DNA of 9,327 bases from Eshraghiella sp050874365 (GCA_050874365.1 JBNMKN010000073.1:1-9327); one strand, 5' to 3'. Positions 1 through 6,765 are shown, numbered from the stretch's first letter. Translations and numbers: made by a program. Notes: a model not told the origin generated them from the letters alone.

Positions 1-1280
1 ACTGTATCTTCAACAAGTCCCTTGTATGCAACTCGTCCTTCTACGCCTTCCGGAACAAGTTTCTTGGCATCTGTCTGGAAGTAACGGTCCTTGCTTCCGT
101 TCTCCATAGCTGCTATAGAACCCATACCTCTGTACACTTTGTACTTACGTCCCTGATATAATTCAAAATCGCCTGGAGCCTCGTCACAGCCTGCAAACAT
201 GCTGCCCATCATACATACATCGGCACCTGCCGCAATAGCCTTAGTTAAATCTCCTGAGAACTTAATACCGCCGTCTGCGATGAGAGGGATTCCGTACTGC
301 TTGGTTGTTGCATATACATCCATAATTGCTGAAATCTGTGGTACACCGATACCTGCAACAACTCTTGTTGTACAGATAGAGCCCGGTCCGATACCAACCT
401 TAACACAGTCAACACCTGCTTCAATAAGAGCCTTAGCTGCTTCGCCTGTTGCAATGTTACCTGCAATTACCTGAAGGTCAGGGTAAGCTGCCTTAATCTT
501 CTTAACAGTCTCTATAATGTTCTTAGAATGTCCGTGAGCCGAATCGATTACAATACAGTCAACCTTAGCTGCAACAAGAGCTGCAACTCTGTCCATAACA
601 TTAGCTGTAATACCTACAGCAGCACCGCACAAAAGTCTGCCCTGGTCATCCTTAGCTGAAAGAGGGTATTTAATCTGTTTCTCAATATCCTTGATTGTGA
701 TCAATCCTCTGAGGTTAAAATCATCATCTACTATAGGAAGTTTCTCTACTCTTGCCTTGGCAAGTATTGCCTTAGCATCCTCAAGTGTGATTCCAACCTT
801 AGCTGTTACAAGGTTCTCGCTTGTCATACATTCCTTAATCTTCTTAGTATAGTCCTTTTCAAACTTAAGATCTCGGTTAGTAATAATGCCTACAAGCTTA
901 CGTCCTTCTGTAATAGGAACGCCTGATATTCTGAACTTAGCCATCAGATTATCTGCATCCTGTAATGTATGTTCCGGAGAAAGAAAAAATGGATCAGTAA
1001 TGACACCATTCTCTGAACGCTTAACCTTGTCAACCTCTTCTGCCTGAGCTTCGATTGACATATTCTTATGGATTATTCCAATACCACCCTGTCGTGCCAT
1101 TGCAATAGCCATTCTGTGTTCTGTAACAGTATCCATACCTGCACTCATAATTGGAACATTAAGCTTAATCTTCTTAGTAAGATGTGTTCCAAGTTCAACC
1201 ATATTAGGTGTAACTTCTGAATATGATGGTACTAAAAGTACATCATCAAAAGTAATTCCTTCACCAATAATTGTACCCAT
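1..1280 (-). CDS. guaB: IMP dehydrogenase, C-terminus cut by window edge
   Basis: Cytosolic enzyme that oxidises IMP to XMP with NAD+, the committed step of GMP synthesis. The visible 426 codons start MGTIIGEGITFDDVLLVPSY, the typical bacterial IMPDH N-terminus. The (beta/alpha)8 barrel (about 1-90 and 205 onward) is interrupted by two CBS repeats (about 93-203, including FRISGVPIT and ARVEKLPIV). The catalytic loop GPGSICTTR carries the nucleophile Cys303. Further landmarks are the IADGGIK phosphate-site strand (334-340), the flap DRYFQ (398-402) and VPEGVEG (409-415). The family is usually about 485 residues, so roughly 60 are missing beyond the left edge; nothing looks broken. The ATG at 1278-1280 is preceded by AGGCAGGAAA, an acceptable ribosome binding site. 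It has its own promoter downstream of the 174-aa membrane gene. Confidence 0.97.
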   Translation of the reverse strand, partial: MGTIIGEGITFDDVLLVPSYSEVTPNMVELGTHLTKKIKLNVPIMSAGMDTVTEHRMAIAMARQGGIGIIHKNMSIEAQAEEVDKVKRSENGVITDPFFLSPEHTLQDADNLMAKFRISGVPITEGRKLVGIITNRDLKFEKDYTKKIKECMTSENLVTAKVGITLEDAKAILAKARVEKLPIVDDDFNLRGLITIKDIEKQIKYPLSAKDDQGRLLCGAAVGITANVMDRVAALVAAKVDCIVIDSAHGHSKNIIETVKKIKAAYPDLQVIAGNIATGEAAKALIEAGVDCVKVGIGPGSICTTRVVAGIGVPQISAIMDVYATTKQYGIPLIADGGIKFSGDLTKAIAAGADVCMMGSMFAGCDEAPGDFELYQGRKYKVYRGMGSIAAMENGSKDRYFQTDAKKLVPEGVEGRVAYKGLVEDT

Positions 1281-1313
1281 TTTATCATTTCCTGCCTTTC
1301 ATCTGTGTAATTC

Positions 1314-1347
1314 ATTATAATGTATCAAAACAAACTCTAAAAGTCAA
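1314..1347 (-). promoter_or_regulatory. Predicted guaB promoter
   Basis: Reading the minus strand, a -35 TTGACT (1342-1347) is followed after 17 bases by TACATT (1319-1324), which overlaps a perfect TATAAT (1314-1319). Either could be the -10; the TACATT spacing is better and the TATAAT match is better. It lies 34-67 bases upstream of the guaB ATG, so guaB can be transcribed independently of the gene before it. No PurR box or guanine riboswitch was recognised in the short leader. Confidence 0.6.
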
Positions 1348-1367
1348 TGAGGAATATTAATCCTCAT
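1347..1367 (-). terminator. Small hairpin over the stop codon, possible weak terminator
   Basis: Perfect 7-base inverted repeat ATGAGGA/TCCTCAT with a 7-base loop that contains the stop codon of the 174-aa gene. On the minus strand it is followed by TGACTTTT, a poor U-tract. It abuts the guaB -35 box. It could weakly separate the two genes, or be chance in AT-rich DNA. Confidence 0.3.
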
Positions 1368-1881
1368 ATATTTTTCTTGGATAATATTTCTTAAGAACTG
1401 CAAGCAATTCTTCGTTAGGTGAGAACTCTAAAAATACTGTTGCCTTCTCATCATTATGAAATACCGCCACATACGAATCTTCTCTGATATCGTGTGCTGA
1501 ATAGTTGTAATACGCACTGTTGCCGTGTTCCTCAAGTCTTGTCATTCTCTCCGAACCGTACTTTGCAATATAATCAAGCTTAGCAAAATCAAATATTCTA
1601 AGTCTCTTTCTCTTGGCTCTGTTAAGAATCTTATCAACCGTAAGCTCCCCACCAAAATAATCATATTCAAATTCTACGTTGGTATTTCTAAATACGAAGT
1701 AGATAACAAATCCTGCTGCAAGGTCAAAAAGAAGCACAACAGGTATTCCGTATGGAACTTTAAGCGCCGCCACATAAGTTATGATAACCATGAGTATTCC
1801 AAGTGCTACCGAAAGACATCTTCCAAAGTATGCTTTTATGGTAAGCTTGCGCTTTACAATACATTCTACTAATTCTTCCAT
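1357..1881 (-). CDS. Two-helix membrane protein of unknown function (possibly DUF6106 family)
   Basis: 174 residues. Two hydrophobic segments at about 22-40 and 46-65 with a short turn (KVPYG) suggest a membrane hairpin. The C-terminal ~110 residues are soluble and charged (YDYFGGELTVDKI, then a basic RAKRKRLR patch, then FDFAKLDYIAKYG). The strand-rich pattern after a TM hairpin resembles bacterial PH-like membrane proteins, but that is only an inference. From memory it resembles the DUF6106 family of Lachnospiraceae; the name needs a profile search. There is no signal peptide and no catalytic motif. The start at 1879-1881 has GGAAGGAG (1893-1900) 11 bases upstream, a slightly long spacing. 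It lies between the groEL terminator and guaB with its own promoter, so there is no strong operon clue to function. Confidence 0.85.
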   Translation of the reverse strand: MEELVECIVKRKLTIKAYFGRCLSVALGILMVIITYVAALKVPYGIPVVLLFDLAAGFVIYFVFRNTNVEFEYDYFGGELTVDKILNRAKRKRLRIFDFAKLDYIAKYGSERMTRLEEHGNSAYYNYSAHDIREDSYVAVFHNDEKATVFLEFSPNEELLAVLKKYYPRKIYED

Positions 1882-1917
1882 AGTAAATTAGTCTCCTTCC
1901 AATTTGCTGTCCTTACT

Positions 1918-1946
1918 ATTGTACCTACTTTTTCCGATTATGTGAA
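1918..1946 (-). promoter_or_regulatory. Predicted promoter of the 174-aa membrane protein gene
   Basis: On the minus strand, TTCACA (1941-1946), a 17-base spacer, then TACAAT (1918-1923), about 37 bases upstream of the ATG. It sits just after the groEL terminator, as expected for a new transcription unit. Confidence 0.55.
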
Positions 1947-1968
1947 GAACTTTTTTATAAAATTTTGA

Positions 1969-2005
1969 TAAAAAAAGACCTGCGGACCTGAAGTCCGTAG
2001 GTCTT
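1969..2005 (-). terminator. Rho-independent terminator of groES-groEL
   Basis: A 13-bp stem (arms 1975-1987 and 1993-2005, core GACCTgCGGAC) with loop CTGAA at 1988-1992. One position is a C-A mismatch in the minus-strand RNA. The minus-strand transcript continues into a run of U (complement of the A-run at 1970-1976). It lies about 34 bases after the groEL stop. Confidence 0.88.
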
Positions 2006-2038
2006 ATCTGTCATTATATTGTATTGTGGATGACGGGA

Positions 2039-3667
2039 TTACATCATTCCGCCCATTCCACCCATTCCGCCTGCAGGCATAGCAGGTGTATCTTCTTTGA
2101 TTGTGGCAACAACAGATTCTGTTGTAAGTAATGTTGAGGCAACGCTTGTAGCGTTCTGTAATGCACTTCTTGTTACTTTGGCAGGGTCAAGTATACCTGC
2201 TTTAACCATATCAACATATTCCTCATGGAGAGCATCAAAACCTGTTCCGACTTCTGACTCTCTTACCTTATTGATAATAACCGCACCTTCAAGTCCTGCA
2301 TTGTGTGCAATGTGGAATAAAGGAGCTTCAAGGGCTTTAAGGATAAGCTTTGCACCTGTCTTTTCATCGCCTTCAAGAGTATCAGCAAGCTTGGCAACTT
2401 CCTTAGATGCGTGGATGTAAGCAGAACCACCGCCTGAGATAATTCCTTCTTCAACTGCTGCCTTAGTAGCTGCAAGTGCATCTTCAAGACGAAGCTTATT
2501 CTCTTTCATTTCTGTCTCAGTTGCCGCACCTACACGGATAACTGCAACACCACCTGAAAGCTTTGCAAGTCTTTCCTGTAATTTTTCTTTATCAAATTCG
2601 GATGTTGTCTCTGCAATCTGCGCCTTAATCTGTGCGATTCTGGCTTCGATTTCTGACTTAGAGCCTGTTCCGTCAACAATAACGGTGTTCTCTTTCTGAA
2701 CCTTAACTGATTTAGCACGGCCAAGGCTTTCAAGTGTAGCATCCTTAAGTTCAAGTCCGAGTTCTTCGGAAATAACCGTACCGCCTGTAAGAATTGCAAT
2801 ATCTTTAAGCATTTCTTTTCTTCTGTCACCGTATCCAGGTGCTTTAACAGCTACAACATTGAATGTTCCTCTTAACTTATTAACGATAAGTGTTGTAAGA
2901 GCTTCGCCTTCAACATCTTCAGCGATAATAAGTAACTTAGCCCCTGACTGGACAATCTGCTCAAGAAGTGGAAGAATTTCCTGAATATTGCTTATCTTCT
3001 TATCTGTAATTAAGATGTATGGATTCTCAAGAACAGCTTCCATCTTATCCATATCTGTTGCCATATATGCTGAGATATAGCCTCTGTCAAACTGCATACC
3101 TTCTACAACATCAAGTTCTGTCTTCATTGTCTTAGACTCTTCAATTGTAATAACGCCGTCTTTAGATACTTTTTCCATAGCGTCTGCAACTAACTGTCCA
3201 ACTTCTTCATCACCTGCAGAAATAGCCGCAACCTTGGCAATCTGGTCTTTGCCTGTTACCTTAGAGCTCATCTTTGCGATAGCTTCTACTGCTGTGTCTG
3301 TCGCTTTCTTCATACCCTTTCTGAGTATGATTGGGTTAGCGCCTGCAGCAAGGTTCTTAATACCTTCGTCAATCATTGCCTGTGCGAGAACTGTTGCTGT
3401 TGTAGTACCGTCACCTGCGACATCGTTAGTCTTTGTTGCAACTTCCTTAACAAGCTGTGCTCCCATATTTTCAAAAGGATCTTCAAGTTCGATTTCCTTG
3501 GCGATTGTTACACCATCGTTAGTGATAAGAGGTGCTCCGTATGATTTATCAAGAACAACATTTCTTCCTTTTGGTCCGAGTGTAACTCTTACTGTATCTG
3601 CAAGCTTATTAACGCCTGCACCTAATGCTTCTCGTGCTTCTGCACCGTATTTAATTTCTTTAGCCAT
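2039..3667 (-). CDS. groEL: Chaperonin GroEL (Hsp60, 60 kDa subunit)
   Basis: ATP-driven cytosolic chaperonin. In known homologues 14 subunits form two stacked rings that, capped by GroES, enclose and refold non-native proteins. The 542 residues match the usual length. Starts MAKEIKYGAEAREAL; the nucleotide-binding GDGTTT is at 85-90 (equatorial domain), the apical domain is about 190-375, and the C-terminus is the Gly-Met tail (GGMGGMGGMM) that projects into the cavity. No frameshift or missing motif. The ATG at 3665-3667 is preceded by CGGAGGA with about 9 bases of spacing. It follows groES by 26 bases without a terminator, so the two form one operon, under CIRCE control upstream of groES. 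Confidence 0.99.
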   Translation of the reverse strand: MAKEIKYGAEAREALGAGVNKLADTVRVTLGPKGRNVVLDKSYGAPLITNDGVTIAKEIELEDPFENMGAQLVKEVATKTNDVAGDGTTTATVLAQAMIDEGIKNLAAGANPIILRKGMKKATDTAVEAIAKMSSKVTGKDQIAKVAAISAGDEEVGQLVADAMEKVSKDGVITIEESKTMKTELDVVEGMQFDRGYISAYMATDMDKMEAVLENPYILITDKKISNIQEILPLLEQIVQSGAKLLIIAEDVEGEALTTLIVNKLRGTFNVVAVKAPGYGDRRKEMLKDIAILTGGTVISEELGLELKDATLESLGRAKSVKVQKENTVIVDGTGSKSEIEARIAQIKAQIAETTSEFDKEKLQERLAKLSGGVAVIRVGAATETEMKENKLRLEDALAATKAAVEEGIISGGGSAYIHASKEVAKLADTLEGDEKTGAKLILKALEAPLFHIAHNAGLEGAVIINKVRESEVGTGFDALHEEYVDMVKAGILDPAKVTRSALQNATSVASTLLTTESVVATIKEDTPAMPAGGMGGMGGMM

Positions 3668-3693
3668 AATATCTATTCCTCCGGTTAATCTGA

Positions 3694-3978
3694 TTATTCA
3701 ACAATAGCGAGGATATCGCTCTGCTTTACAACAATGTATTCCTCATCCTCAAGCTTAACTTCTGTTCCTGCATATTTAGAGAAAATTACATTATCTCCCA
3801 CTTTAACCTGCATTGTAACTTCCTTACCGTCGACATTTCCGCCAGGTCCCACTGCAATTACCTCAGCCTGCTGTGGCTTTTCTTTTGCCTGACCTGCAAG
3901 AATAATTCCGGACTTAGTTGTTTCCTCTGCTACAAGCTGTTTTAAAACAACTCTGTCTCCTAATGGTACTAACTTCAT
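3694..3978 (-). CDS. groES: Co-chaperonin GroES (Hsp10)
   Basis: Lid of the GroEL chamber; a heptamer in known homologues. 94 residues, the normal length. Starts MKLVPLGDRVVLK; the mobile loop that contacts GroEL is EETTKSGIILAG (about 18-29), followed by the conserved VIAVGPG turn. The ATG at 3976-3978 has a textbook AAGGAGG (3987-3993) 8 bases upstream. First gene of the groES-groEL operon; the promoter and CIRCE operator lie at 4011-4073. Confidence 0.98.
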   Translation of the reverse strand: MKLVPLGDRVVLKQLVAEETTKSGIILAGQAKEKPQQAEVIAVGPGGNVDGKEVTMQVKVGDNVIFSKYAGTEVKLEDEEYIVVKQSDILAIVE

Positions 3979-4010
3979 TTTAATTGCCTCCTTTTATTTT
4001 CACTAAGGCT

Positions 4011-4039
4011 ATACTAATACTTCTATTTTTGAATGTCAA
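4011..4039 (-). promoter_or_regulatory. Predicted sigma-A type groESL promoter
   Basis: On the minus strand, a perfect -35 TTGACA (4034-4039), 17-base spacer, and -10 TAGTAT (4011-4016), 32 bases before the groES ATG. It is the best promoter match between the ogg stop and groES. CIRCE lies 7 bases upstream of its -35, not at the start site. Confidence 0.7.
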
Positions 4040-4046
4040 GAGAAAA

Positions 4047-4073
4047 TTGGCACTCATTTATAAAGAGTGCTAA
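4047..4073 (-). promoter_or_regulatory. CIRCE element (HrcA repressor operator)
   Basis: Minus strand reads TTAGCACTC, 9 bases, GAGTGCCAA. This matches the CIRCE consensus TTAGCACTC-N9-GAGTGCTAA at 17 of 18 arm positions, with exact spacing. In Firmicutes the repressor HrcA binds CIRCE and represses groESL until heat or unfolded protein removes it. It begins 5 bases after the ogg stop codon. hrcA itself is not in the window. Confidence 0.96.
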
Positions 4074-4078
4074 TAATT

Positions 4079-4939
4079 TTATTTGCCGATATTCAAGGTC
4101 TTACCGTAATAAAACAGATACTGTTGTGCATATCCTGACAATTCGCCGTATTTTTCTTTACCGAACGCCTCGATTTCCGTTACTGCGGTTTCCTTATGGA
4201 AATACATTGCCTCCATAATTCTTTTTATCCATACATCCACAGGAAATGCGTTTCTTTTATTGAGAGAAAAAAGTGCGATGCAGTTAGCAACTTTATTGCC
4301 TATGCCTTTTACGGATTTAAGTATCTCTACCGCTTCCCCGTAATCTGCTGCCAGAAGCTTCTCCTCATCAAGTTCTCCCGCAACATATTTTTCACAGGCA
4401 TCGATTATATATTTTGCCCTGAAACCAGCTTTGCAATCCATCATTCCCTGTTCTCCCGCAGCAAGAATTTCTGGAGCTTTAGGAAAATAGTCTATGCCCT
4501 CGCCTTTTTTGCCGTAGCGTGACGATATGTTGGCTATAATCTGTTTAATTCTCACTATCTGCTGGTTCTGTGAAATTATAAATGAGATAAGTGTCTCAAA
4601 AAAATCCTGGTTAAGTATTCTTACCCCGCTCATTGCTTCTATTGCGGTTGTGAGCTTATTGTCCTTTTCAATAAGTGTGCTTTTTATCTTTCCGTAGTCC
4701 CTTTCAAGGTCAAAATAGTGCTTCCACACATTGTCAAAGTTCTGTTCATCCGTATTATAAAATATTGTCCTGTTCTCTTTCTGGGCTATATGCAATATCC
4801 TGTCTTTTGCGGAAATCAGATAATCTTCCTCATCAAGTTTTATGAAATGAAAGCATTGTCCGCACTCAAGGGTCTGGCTCAATATAAAATCTTTCTGGTC
4901 TTCTATGATAAAATTATTCTCTTCTATGTATCTGTTCAA
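4079..4939 (-). CDS. ogg: 8-oxoguanine DNA glycosylase / AP lyase (OGG1-like, HhH-GPD superfamily)
   Basis: Base-excision repair enzyme that in this family removes oxidised guanine and nicks the abasic site. The helix-hairpin-helix segment SVKGIGNKVANCIALF (209-224) carries the catalytic Lys216. The GPD segment NAFPVDVW carries the catalytic Asp235, aligning with Lys249 and Asp268 of human OGG1. SQNQQIVRI (123-131) matches the base-flipping Asn/Arg region, and the N-terminal lobe contains TLECGQCFHF. I choose the TTG at 4937-4939 (286 aa, LNRYIEENNF as written) because AGGATGG lies 6 bases upstream and the promoter sits farther upstream. An ATG at 5071 would add 44 low-complexity residues and place the promoter inside the gene. 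Divergent from the 59-aa gene and upstream of groES with no clear terminator between. AlkA-like alkylbase specificity is possible, but the Lys/Asp pair favours OGG. Confidence 0.9.
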   Translation of the reverse strand: MNRYIEENNFIIEDQKDFILSQTLECGQCFHFIKLDEEDYLISAKDRILHIAQKENRTIFYNTDEQNFDNVWKHYFDLERDYGKIKSTLIEKDNKLTTAIEAMSGVRILNQDFFETLISFIISQNQQIVRIKQIIANISSRYGKKGEGIDYFPKAPEILAAGEQGMMDCKAGFRAKYIIDACEKYVAGELDEEKLLAADYGEAVEILKSVKGIGNKVANCIALFSLNKRNAFPVDVWIKRIMEAMYFHKETAVTEIEAFGKEKYGELSGYAQQYLFYYGKTLNIGK

Positions 4940-4996
4940 AATAATCCATCCTGTTCTTTCAATTATTATTCTTTTTAGTAAAAATTTATACAATAA

Positions 4997-5026
4997 ATTA
5001 TAACATAGGTCTTTATTTTTTTTCAA
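4997..5026 (-). promoter_or_regulatory. Predicted ogg promoter
   Basis: On the minus strand, TTGAAA (5021-5026), an 18-base spacer and a perfect TATAAT (4997-5002), leaving a leader of about 50 bases before the TTG start. It supports the short form of the ogg protein, since the promoter would otherwise lie inside the coding region. Confidence 0.7.
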
Positions 5027-5069
5027 TTTCGTATTACAATGTAAAAAAAGGTTATGGGAGGTTATTAAC

Positions 5070-5249
5070 ATGAAAAAATTCTTTAAAATTGTTGGAGCAA
5101 TCGCAGCTATAGGTGCCGGTGTTGCAGGAGGTCTCTGCCTTTATTCTAAGCTTAAGCACAAAAACGACGTGATTGATGATATCGATGATTATGATGATGA
5201 TTTTTCTGACGAAGAAGATGAAGAAGCTGAAAAAGAAGCTGAGGCTTAA
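5070..5249 (+). CDS. 59-aa small membrane-anchored protein with acidic tail
   Basis: Short gene with a strong GGGAGG (5056-5061) 8 bases before ATG. The protein has a basic start (MKKFFK), one Gly/Ala-rich hydrophobic helix at about 7-25 (IVGAIAAIGAGVAGG), a short basic stop-transfer stretch (KLKHK), and a tail in which 17 of the last 27 residues are Asp or Glu. Basic N-terminus, helix and acidic tail are consistent with a single-pass membrane peptide; the small-residue helix suggests packing against another helix. I cannot name a function. A weak promoter is possible, with -10 TACAAT at 5035-5040. It is divergent from ogg, and its stop overlaps the MocR gene stop by 4 bases, tail to tail. 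The ribosome binding site and the coherent domain pattern make it more than a chance ORF. Confidence 0.8.
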   Translation: MKKFFKIVGAIAAIGAGVAGGLCLYSKLKHKNDVIDDIDDYDDDFSDEEDEEAEKEAEA

Positions 5250-5262
5250 GCCCCAGCTTCTT
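5230..5262. terminator. Bidirectional terminator spanning both convergent stop codons
   Basis: Arms 5233-5245 (AAGAAGCTGAGGC) and 5250-5262 (GCCCCAGCTTCTT) pair over 13 positions with a TTAA loop (5246-5249). The odd position is A-C in plus-strand RNA but a G-U pair in minus-strand RNA. On the minus strand the stem runs into CUUUUU, a good tract for the MocR gene. On the plus strand the tail is CTATTTTCC then a later T-run. The loop is exactly the region shared by the two stop codons. Confidence 0.75.
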
Positions 5263-6658
5263 CTATTTTCCACACTTTTTTAAGTGTGTGAAGTCCGTCT
5301 ATTATTTTTTCACTGCAAAGTTTTGAATATCCTATTATTATTTCAGGCAGTCTGTTACTGATTTCGCCTATGTAATAATCTGACAACGGGTATACTTTTA
5401 TTCCCTCCTCTGCCGCTCTTTTTACAAGTTCTTTTTCCGTCATATTGTTATTGATTTCAAGAATTATATGAACTCCCGCATTTTCTCCGCTTATGCTTAC
5501 ATTTTTCCATGTTTTCAGCTCGTTAAGCATTATGTCATGTTTTGCTTTATATATGGTTCTCATTCTGTTAAGATGACGTTCAAAACCGCCGTTTTTCATA
5601 AATATTTCCATATATTTCTGGTCGATTCTTGAGACTGTATTTCCGATATAATCTGTTTTTTTCATATATATTTCCATTAATTTCTTAGGCAGCACCATAT
5701 AACTCATTCGTATTGCAGGAGTCACGGATTTGGAAAAAGTTCCCATATATATGACTTTTTCTCCGTTATCTATACTTTGAAGTGACGGAATAGGTCTGCC
5801 CTTATAACGGAATTCACTGTCGTAGTCGTCTTCTATTATATAGCGTCCGTCTTTTTTTGATGCCCAGTTTAACAGCTCAACACGTCTTTTTATTCCCATT
5901 ACGATACCGAGGGGATACTGGTGTGACGGGGTAAGGTATGCCACGTCGGCATTACTTTTTTCAAGTTCCTTTACGTTCAGTCCGTCTTTATCAAGTCCAA
6001 CAGGAATAACGTTGTCCGTAAAATTCTTAAGTATATCGTAGGATTTTTTATACACGGGATTCTCCACCGCAAATATTACATCTTTTGGCAGGAGAAGTTT
6101 GATAAGCATGAGGAGATTTTCATTTCCCGCTCCCAGTATTATTCTTGATTTATCTGCCTTAACGCCCCTTGATTTGCGTAAAAACACGGCAAGCTGTTCC
6201 CTAAGTCCGTCATCCCCTCTTTTGTCTCCGCTGTTAAACAGTCTTTTTAACCCGTCCGTAAAAACATTTTTGGAAATTTTTCTCCATTCGTTTACCGGGA
6301 AATGCTCTGTTTCAATGCCGTTTGGCGAAAAATCAATGCTGTAAGGATTCGTGTACACGGTGTCTTCGCCGTTATTTATATTATTTTCCTGAATATCGGC
6401 AAAATCTTTTTCTATTTCTATGACGTAATAGCCTTTTCTCTCTCTTGCTTCTATGTACCCTTCAGCAAGCAGTTGTTCGTAAGATGCCAGCACCGTACTT
6501 CTGCTGACCTGCAGATAGGAGGACATATTTCTGGTTGAGGGAAGCCTTTCACCAGTCTTAATCTTACCTTCCCTTATCTCTTTTTTAATAAATTCATATA
6601 TCTGTTCATACACCGGTACATCACCGGACTGATTAATAAAAACTGCCAGTTCCTTCAT
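5246..6658 (-). CDS. MocR-family transcriptional regulator (GntR HTH fused to class I aminotransferase-like PLP domain)
   Basis: Cytosolic DNA-binding regulator. Residues 1-80 form a GntR winged helix (PVYEQIYEFIKKEI, LPSTRNMSSYLQVSRSTV, EGYIEARERKGYYV). Residues about 108-465 form a fold-type I aminotransferase domain. Visible PLP-site motifs are GAGNENLL (176-183), ENPVYKKSY (199-207), TPSHQYPLG (243-251), EDDYDSEFRY (276-285), and GTFSKSVTPAIRMSY with Lys310 as the Schiff-base lysine and Arg317 as the likely phosphate contact. 470 residues is normal for MocR. Relatives include GabR (GABA use) and PdxR (vitamin B6 synthesis), but no gabT, gabD or pdxST is adjacent, so the effector is unknown. 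The ATG at 6656-6658 follows CGGAGCGG. Family members often control the divergent gene, here the 237-aa Cys/His protein. Confidence 0.93.
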   Translation of the reverse strand: MKELAVFINQSGDVPVYEQIYEFIKKEIREGKIKTGERLPSTRNMSSYLQVSRSTVLASYEQLLAEGYIEARERKGYYVIEIEKDFADIQENNINNGEDTVYTNPYSIDFSPNGIETEHFPVNEWRKISKNVFTDGLKRLFNSGDKRGDDGLREQLAVFLRKSRGVKADKSRIILGAGNENLLMLIKLLLPKDVIFAVENPVYKKSYDILKNFTDNVIPVGLDKDGLNVKELEKSNADVAYLTPSHQYPLGIVMGIKRRVELLNWASKKDGRYIIEDDYDSEFRYKGRPIPSLQSIDNGEKVIYMGTFSKSVTPAIRMSYMVLPKKLMEIYMKKTDYIGNTVSRIDQKYMEIFMKNGGFERHLNRMRTIYKAKHDIMLNELKTWKNVSISGENAGVHIILEINNNMTEKELVKRAAEEGIKVYPLSDYYIGEISNRLPEIIIGYSKLCSEKIIDGLHTLKKVWKIEEAGA

Positions 6659-6678
6659 AATCCGCTCCGACTTTTATA

Positions 6679-6692
6679 ATATTTTAAAATAT
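6679..6692. repeat. Perfect 14-base palindrome at the MocR promoter
   Basis: ATATTTTAAAATAT is its own reverse complement. It overlaps the -10 of the MocR promoter and its expected start site, so it could be an autoregulatory operator. Pure A/T palindromes occur by chance in DNA of this composition. Confidence 0.4.
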
Positions 6693-6716
6693 AGCATAAC
6701 GATATTATTTGTACAA
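6688..6716 (-). promoter_or_regulatory. Predicted promoter of the MocR regulator gene
   Basis: On the minus strand, TTGTAC (6711-6716), exactly 17 bases, then TATATT (6688-6693), about 30 bases before the ATG. Its -35 is one face of the palindrome TTGTACAA (6709-6716) that also supplies the -35 of the opposite promoter. Confidence 0.6.
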
Positions 6717-6737
6717 TACGGAACATTCTGATATACT
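6709..6737 (+). promoter_or_regulatory. Predicted promoter of the 237-aa Cys/His protein gene
   Basis: TTGTAC (6709-6714), exactly 17 bases, then TATACT (6732-6737), followed by AAGGAGG at 6753-6759. The -35 overlaps that of the divergent MocR promoter within TTGTACAA. Confidence 0.65.
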
Positions 6738-6765
6738 TAAATAAAATACCAGAAGGAGGATTTTT

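Noticed and set aside
199..474. 91-codon plus-strand frame and a 73-codon minus-strand frame inside guaB
   Set aside because: Both are alternative frames of the intact IMP dehydrogenase gene, with no ribosome binding site or domain.
1525..1872. 115-codon plus-strand frame opposite the 174-aa membrane gene
   Set aside because: The minus-strand frame has a ribosome binding site, promoter and ordered TM-plus-soluble layout; the plus-strand one has none of these.
3234..3707. 157-codon open frame antisense to groEL/groES
   Set aside because: It lies entirely opposite conserved groEL codons, lacks a recognisable domain, and is the usual mirror of a well-conserved gene.
5052..5273. 73-codon minus-strand frame opposite the 59-aa gene
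   Set aside because: Its poly-Phe/Ile content is the complement of the acidic and Lys codons of the 59-aa gene, and it would cross the shared terminator.
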